Assembly (NCBI GenBank): GCA_949130495.1 | Contig: OX422219.1 | Coordinates: 263,423,111-263,487,110, forward strand | Direction of reading: 5' to 3' | DNA length: 64,000 nucleotides | Origin: Sambucus nigra | Lineage: Eukaryota; Streptophyta; Magnoliopsida; Dipsacales; Adoxaceae | Shown here: positions 58,723-64,000 of the stretch, piece by piece | How positions within the stretch are numbered: position 1 is the first letter of the stretch | How the letters are laid out: the number at the start of each line of letters is the position of its first letter | Made by a program: the position numbers and the translations under genes | The notes under the pieces: generated by a model | Told to the model about the DNA's origin: nothing | What the model saw: only the letters and a program-made list of their open reading frames with translations | The model's database searches: none

Positions 58723-58918
58723 TTCATCCCGGTTGCGTAATATCAGAGATTGGATGTCGCATGTGGCCGATCACATGAGGCAGACGACACAGTCTTATGT
58801 GCCGCCGACTGAGGATCGTGAGGAGAGCTCTAGTTCTCGAAGTGGGAGTCCACTACTCGTCATCATGGAAAACATGTTTAGCGGGATCCTTAAGATGGTG
58901 ATTTATGATTTGGTTTAG
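58722..58918 (+). pseudogene. Unknown short ORF, Ser-rich
   Basis: Open frame from the microsatellite to a TAG at 58916: RLRNIRDWMSHVADHMRQTT, QSYVPPTEDREESSSSRSG, SPLLVIMENMFSGILKM. No family recognised. Its higher GC and polar composition differ from the AT-rich neighbours. The frame reads through the (GT)n as a CV repeat, so its upstream part is not meaningful. It may be the 3' end of an accessory ORF of the adjacent retroelement fragment. The strand is inferred from the ORF only. Confidence 0.3.
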
Positions 58919-58955
58919 GTTGGAAAGTTTGGGTTGCGTCCCAAAAAATTTAGTC

Positions 58956-59009
58956 TTTTTTCTTTTTCTTTTTCTTTTTCTTTTTCTTTTTCTTTTTCTT
59001 TTTCTTTTA
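58956..59009. repeat. (CTTTTT)n hexanucleotide microsatellite
   Basis: About nine near-perfect cttttt units. Confidence 0.9.
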
Positions 59010-59455
59010 TGCTGAAAAGTGTAAATACAATGACAGAGATATATCCAAATTGATTCAATTTTAATTTCTAGTTTATCTTACATTAATTACACACACATTT
59101 TATTTTTCCACTTTTATTTTATTTAGTAATGAAAAATAAAGATGATTAAGATATGTATTTTTGAAAATTTTCTAGAAATAAATGCCTGGTAAACCCTTGT
59201 TACAAGAGGTTAATTTAAAGTGGGGATTATTTTAAATGAAGGATGTAAAATACGAAAAAGGAATCTACCCAAAATGGGGGGTGCACCAATCAGCATACCC
59301 TTTGGCCTGCCTATCATCATACGCTTATAGTTATGATTGTTTTTTTTCCATACTTGCCCTTATTTTGCACTACTTGGCATTTAGGAACTGTTGTCGAAGC
59401 AACAGATTAATTATCTTTAAGGGTTGGACACACCATGTACCTATACAATGTCAAC

Positions 59456-60660
59456 TATGAGGTGTTTAACTTTATCCCGACTACTTTGTGGATTAACCAT
59501 CCAATTGACTAAAATTTTTAGAGGTGACTTTGCAGTATAGTACCCTGAAGATCATATGTTTCTCTTTAGCCTGAATGAGGTGTGGCCCAACTAGGAAGAT
59601 TTTTTTGTCATGATGGGTGTTGACCCCAACATTTCTAGAAGTATGACTTACTTGTCCTATTATCCTCTAGTTTCATTGGTCTAATTGTTATATATATCTC
59701 CTGCTGCCCAATTGCTAGTAGGTGGGGGAATTATCAACCTTATTTCGACACTGAATGTTATGCATCCTAGAGGGTATAGCTTTGGTAGCACCATAGCTTT
59801 GGGATTGACAACTAGGATGATTTTGGTAACAATCAATATGATCAATGATCCCCATGTTACAACAATTGTGTTATGGATGTCCTATCACCGTAATCCTCAT
59901 CCTACCATACTGGCCGAGACGCTGAATGAGTATGATGATTGGAAGGAAGTTTGGGTAAACCTCTTGCATGACAACACTGTAATGTTATTTATGTGGTTGG
60001 CAGTGAGACTTCATTTAATGCCCCCTCCCGAGTATCCTATGGTTGGCGTCCCAAATTTCTTTTCAAGTTATTTTGGCATCTTCGGTCCTTTTATGGGGAA
60101 CTGGGTTAACTAGCTTATGGAGCATGGGGATATACACCTTTGTTTGTCTATATAATTGTGGGGTGAGTTGAATTATGTCTTGTAATTTGATGACTACTGG
60201 TGCGTTCAGCTGGTAGGTATTCACCAAACTTCTTTCTACATCCCTTGGTGGCTTCTTCATTAAGTGAGCAGTGAAAAAATTATCCCTTCGTGCATGACCA
60301 ACTTCCTTCATGTTAAGGATTTTACTGAATCATTGAGGATGACCTTGGAGCCTTTGTGGCATCGTCGCCAATTGGCTACCCCTTCGTCCTGATCTGCTAA
60401 GGAACCTGGGGCAATATATGGGGATTATCTGAGATGAATATGGGGCAATGTGGTTATAAAGGCTTATACTGAGGAGACTGGGCAGAGGTGGATCACGATG
60501 TTTGAAACTAGGGAGGAAGGTATTGTGAATTCGTCTACACTTATTAAGGCTATCGCCGCATGGAACACATAACAAAGTGTCGTGAAGATTTGGATTTTTA
60601 GGGACCTTTGGGAAATGGTGATGATGAAGCAGTGCCTTATGGTAGTTAAGAAGAATTTGT
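59456..60660 (+). pseudogene. Antisense accessory ORF, second Ogre-like copy
   Basis: Best frame 59685-60113: SYHRNPHPTILAETLNEYDD, WVNLLHDNTVMLFMWLAVRL, MPPPEYPMVGVPNFFSSYFG. The first copy (8657-9250) reads WKSYHHNSVAVILEEIMN, SPIMLFIWLAERF and VMPNSFTCYF at the same places. Further on, YWCVQLVGIHQTSFYIPWWL (about 60195-60255) parallels YVRLVGLWQISFDFPSRLL. The homology shows both are one protein family. Stops and frameshifts throughout. Confidence 0.65.
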
Positions 60661-61199
60661 GAGGCTTTGTTGGTATGGGGTGTGTTTAGTAAAAAGTTTT
60701 TGTGTTTAGGAATGGATTTGGTAGGCTTATGTTGTTGTAGGTGGATGGGCAGTCTGTGTAAGTTTTAGCGACTTTTCTTGTCACTAATACTTCATGTAAT
60801 TGCTATTTTTAAAATAGAATAAATAAATGATGATTTTTTCATAACTTATTGTGTCTTTAGAATCATTCCTAATATTTAAACTATCTATACCGATCTTTAG
60901 AGGATACATAAGGCTTTTGTATTTCCAAATGATGAGTGAGACCAGTATCCCTTGGTGGATGAAAAGAATAGCATTTTGTGAAAAAGAAAGGACCATGCCC
61001 AACGTGACTATGGGTTGCCTACGTACCTCTATGGGGATAAAAAAAATTATTCTATAAGTTTTGAAAAGGTGATTCTTAGAGGATTAGGTCCCATTAGTTC
61101 TTGTAGAGGGAAAAAAGAGGAGCGGTTTTTTTTTTAAATTGAAGAGAGGTGAGGAGAGTCATAGCGCGAAGAGAATCGGATTAAGGGTAAAATTTCTAT

Positions 61200-61440
61200 A
61201 GACAATCCAAGTTTACTGGACACGCCATTCCTTCTTCGTCAAGGTCTGTGAGATTTATAGCGCCACTTGATAGGATTTTCTTCACAAGGTATGTCCCACT
61301 CTAGTTGGGTTTGAATTTCTCTCTTGGATCCCACATGGGCTCTACTATTCCCTTGAGAGCAAGGTCACCTTCTCGCACACCATGATTTTTAGCCTTACTA
61401 TTGAACGATCGTGAAATATGATTGTGGTACCTTTGTATGT
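61200..61440 (-). pseudogene. Pol C-terminus, second Ogre-like copy
   Basis: Minus strand reads KNHGVREGDLALKGIVEPMW, DPREKFKPN, stop, SGTYLVKKILSGGAINLTDL and DEEGMACPVNLD. The copy at 10373-10585 reads CGVQEGDLALKEI, SGPYIIKKILFGG and DEEDMARLVNLD. It is the integrase tail of the Tat polyprotein. Confidence 0.8.
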
Positions 61441-61734
61441 GCTACAAATCCTTCAATCTATTTCAATCCAAGAGTGCAAGTTCGTCATAACGACTTTGTT
61501 ACCAATCTATGGAGGTCGTGGGATCTGAAAAAGAAGGTCATATAAAATGAGGTCTTCCTTAAATAGAAAATTTTAAGGTTGGGGTGTCTACCGATCATAA
61601 AAGGACTAGGCATGGCTATTGGTATACCCCCTGACTTCTTGGGTAAGTAAAGTACCCCTATGTCGATATGCAGAGGTCCATGGATGCCTATAGGCAGTCC
61701 AAAATGGAGTCTTGGGAAAATAGGCATAAAATGC

Positions 61735-62220
61735 AAATCGTAAGTCCGATTTAGGCATGGTTGGGACTATTAGAAAGAGGATTAAGAGCGCTACAAAACT
61801 TAATTGAGAAACTCTCAGCTCAGATAGTTAACCAAAGTCAAATGGAGCTTGGAAGCATCCGGTGGCCCCTAGATTAGGGTTTTGGAGTAAAAAGGCAAGA
61901 AAATGCAAATCTTAAAGCAGATTTATGCATGGTATAGATCGTTGGAGGGGGTATTAAAAAAACTATGAAAGGGCACCGAGATAATCTCAATTTTGATATC
62001 TCACCAAAGTCAAATGGAGCCTAGAAGCATTCGGTGGCCTCTAGTTTAGGGTTTCAGATTAAAATGTTAAGTAAATGTAAAATGTAAGGCAGATTCACGT
62101 GTAGTATGGACCATTGGAAAAAGTATTATGAGCCCTATGAAAGTACATTAAGTTACTCCCGATTTCAATAGTTGACCAAAGTCAATTGGACTCCAGAAGC
62201 GTTCAGTGCCTCTATTTTTG
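61735..62220. repeat. About 170-bp LTR-type tandem units
   Basis: Three units marked by gttaaccaaagtcaaatgg (61829), caccaaagtcaaatggagcc (about 61989) and gttgaccaaagtcaattgg (62170), each with ggcctctagtttagggttt-like follow-ups. Same family as 5340-6110. Confidence 0.7.
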
Positions 62221-62274
62221 AGTATTTAGAGACTTATGAAAGGTCATTGGGTTATCTCTCTTCTATTCTAAATA

Positions 62275-63345
62275 GATACCCTACAAATTTTGGAATAATA
62301 ATTCAAATATTTTCTCAAGATGGATAGAACCATTTACGATGATGCTAGAAACCATAAAGCAAAAGTGGTCTTCAACAATGAGTGGGCTTGGCCTGCAACT
62401 GTTACATAGGAATTAAATGAAATCAAGCACGTCATCCTACCACATATCAACCATCTAAATAAGGATAAAACCATTTGGATATGTATGGCTAATTGAAGTT
62501 TTTCTACAGCATCTGCCTTAGACTCCATTCGAAATCAAATACCTATTGTTGATTGGGCGAAGCTTGTCTAGAATAACAACAATATCCCAAAATTCTCTTT
62601 CATCCTATGGATGATTTGTAAAGATGCCATCAACACTAAGGATGATTTGTAAAGATGCCATCAACACTAAGGACATGACTAATAGTTGGGGCATATTTGA
62701 TAACAATCTTTGTGTGTTATGTGAAAATGCAATTGAAAATAGAGACCATGTCTTTTTTAACTGCCATTTGCTAAAACAATTTGGGAGGAGATGCAATTGA
62801 AAAACTCTTTCAACTCAAATGCCACAAACTGGGAGGAGGTGATCCACGAGGCTACAATAAAGTTTAAAGGAAAAAACTTCATTGATAAAATCAGGAGATT
62901 AACTTTTTTTCTTCCACTTATTGCCTTTAAACTAAAAGGAATAACAAAATTTTCAAACACATTAACAGTACTCACTCCAACTTTGTTAAGTTTATTACCC
63001 TCTTTAATAAATGCAAATCTTATAATTGGACTAAAGCTATAAGGAACTTTAACAATTGGATGATTTGTATGAATTGGGGGCTAGATGAAGATCATATTTT
63101 AAGTAGCTAGTAGATGCTTGTCCTTATGGACTGTTGTCTACCTATTTTCTATTTTTTTCTTCTCTTGGTGGTGTTTTGTCTTCACTTGTCTCCTATCGTA
63201 TATAGGCTAGTTTTATCTTGTTTTATCTTCTTTTCTTTGATTTTAGGCATGATTCTCATTGTAGGATCATTGCCTGGGGGTATGCCCCTCCTTATCCCTT
63301 TTATATTTCCTTTCATTTCAGTATACTTTCTTACTTACCAAAAAA
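62275..63345 (+). mobile_element. LINE 3' end (second copy)
   Basis: Plus-strand frames: NEWAWPATV, ELNEIKHVILPHINHLNKDK, IPIVDWAKLV, NNNNIPKFSFILWMICKDAI, and C-terminal WEEVIHEATIKFKGKNFIDK (62791-63042), shared with IHEATMYFEGKTLTNK-like sequence in the copy at 56890. Ends ttacttaccaaaaaaa at 63345. A 31-bp tandem duplication (gatgatttgtaaagatgcca...) lies at 62610-62671. 5'-truncated, no endonuclease or RT catalytic domain in the window. Confidence 0.75.
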
Positions 63346-64000
63346 AATTATAAATTATAGAAATGGTGTAGAAATAATTAGGGTTATTTTATATAAGGAA
63401 AAATTATCATTTTTGGTAGATAAATGGATAAAAGCATTTCTTGAAATTTCATGTGTAGTTTATATTTGTTTACCATTTTTTGTAAAATTCTTGTTTAGCT
63501 TAAATTAGTTCAATGGAATTGGGTAGACAATTATATATTCCATTTTAGATGCTCCTATTTAAATTAAATCATGTGGTAGACCATTTCTTTACATGTAATG
63601 GCATATTTCCCTTCGAAATTTAATATAACGCTTGGTAATGGCATTATATATTGAAAGTTCGCAAGCATATATGAGAAAGTGAAATTAGTAAGAATGGATT
63701 GACTTTGACAACTCTCCTAGACCATAATTGGGGGGGGGGGGGGGGGCATGGAACTTTGTTTTATGAAGAAAATAGTGATTTTAAATCTGAGTTTGGGATA
63801 GGGGAGTGCAGATTTGTTTCTGGGAGACTTTGGTAGCAATGCACCATGCAAACGGACATGGTTCTAATCGTTCTAACGGGCGTATAAATGATTAAGATGT
63901 GATATCGTGCACACGAATCCAGTGGAATTTGTAACATGGTTACATTTAAGGACTTTGATGATAAATTTTAGAAGTGCCCCTTTTGTTAGTAAATTCTTCT
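63346..64000. other. AT-rich DNA, no feature recognised
   Basis: No gene or element recognised. A 17-G homopolymer lies at 63730-63746. Confidence 0.4.

Larger units (their letters stand above)
59010..62230 (-). mobile_element. Second Ogre-like element fragment, internally deleted
   Basis: Shares order and sequence with 8000-10600 of the large Ogre-like element: gtgcaccaatcagcatacc near 59280, plus-strand accessory ORF, gcctacgtacctct near 61015, ggagagtcatagcgcgaag near 61150, pol C-terminus on the minus strand. Immediately after (61450-62230) comes LTR-like sequence with about 170-bp units. The rest of pol, gag and the leader are missing, so a deletion has joined the end of pol to an LTR. 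Boundaries are approximate. Confidence 0.7.

Noticed and set aside
1..64000. A new defence, metabolic or regulatory gene system
   Set aside because: Every sizeable coding stretch resolves to retrotransposon or transposon sequence; no gene cluster of another kind is visible.

Overview
The window looks like nuclear DNA of a flowering plant, probably a eudicot with a large, repeat-rich genome. Nearly all of it is transposable-element sequence. I see no host protein-coding gene, rRNA, tRNA or CRISPR array that I can support. The species cannot be named from this sequence.

Most of the window is one nest of elements, and its junctions can be read from target-site duplications (TSDs) and interrupted reading frames. 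The oldest layer is a Ty1/copia element on the minus strand. Its reverse transcriptase lies at 57922-58660 and 56701-56889, and its RNase H at 3537-3938. A Tat-lineage (Ogre-like) Ty3/gypsy element on the minus strand, 3939-56695, splits the copia (TSD ttcgg/tttgg). The right LTR of that element is split by a second, 5'-truncated Tat-lineage element on the plus strand, 20639-56185. The integrase of the second element is hit twice: by a solo LTR at 24332-27859 (TSD tttac, itself carrying a 575-bp hAT-type element) and by an Athila-like element at 28045-51217 (TSD ctaca). The Athila gag is split by a very young Tekay/Del-type chromovirus on the minus strand, 30410-41248 (TSD cctca). Its two 2,989-bp LTRs differ at only about five sites.

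Region by region: 1-1600 holds a foldback MITE and AT-rich DNA with a diverged direct repeat. 1615-3536 is a truncated LTR of the Tekay family. 3939-18918 is the 3' LTR and body of the Ogre-like element: tandem repeats, a plus-strand accessory ORF antisense to pol, then degraded integrase, RNase H, RT, protease and gag. 18920-56695 is its 5' LTR with all nested insertions. 56701-58660 is copia interrupted by a LINE 3' end. About 59000-62230 is a second, deleted Ogre-like copy. 62275-63345 is another LINE 3' end.

Every element is damaged. Even the young Tekay copy has three in-frame stop codons in gag-pol and a lost zinc-ligand cysteine in integrase, so it was probably mobilised in trans. Unusual features include clustered TTCGAA-centred palindromes in the Tekay-family LTRs, two unrelated antisense accessory ORFs (one with its own TATA box), and an apparent internal promoter before the Athila env-like ORF.
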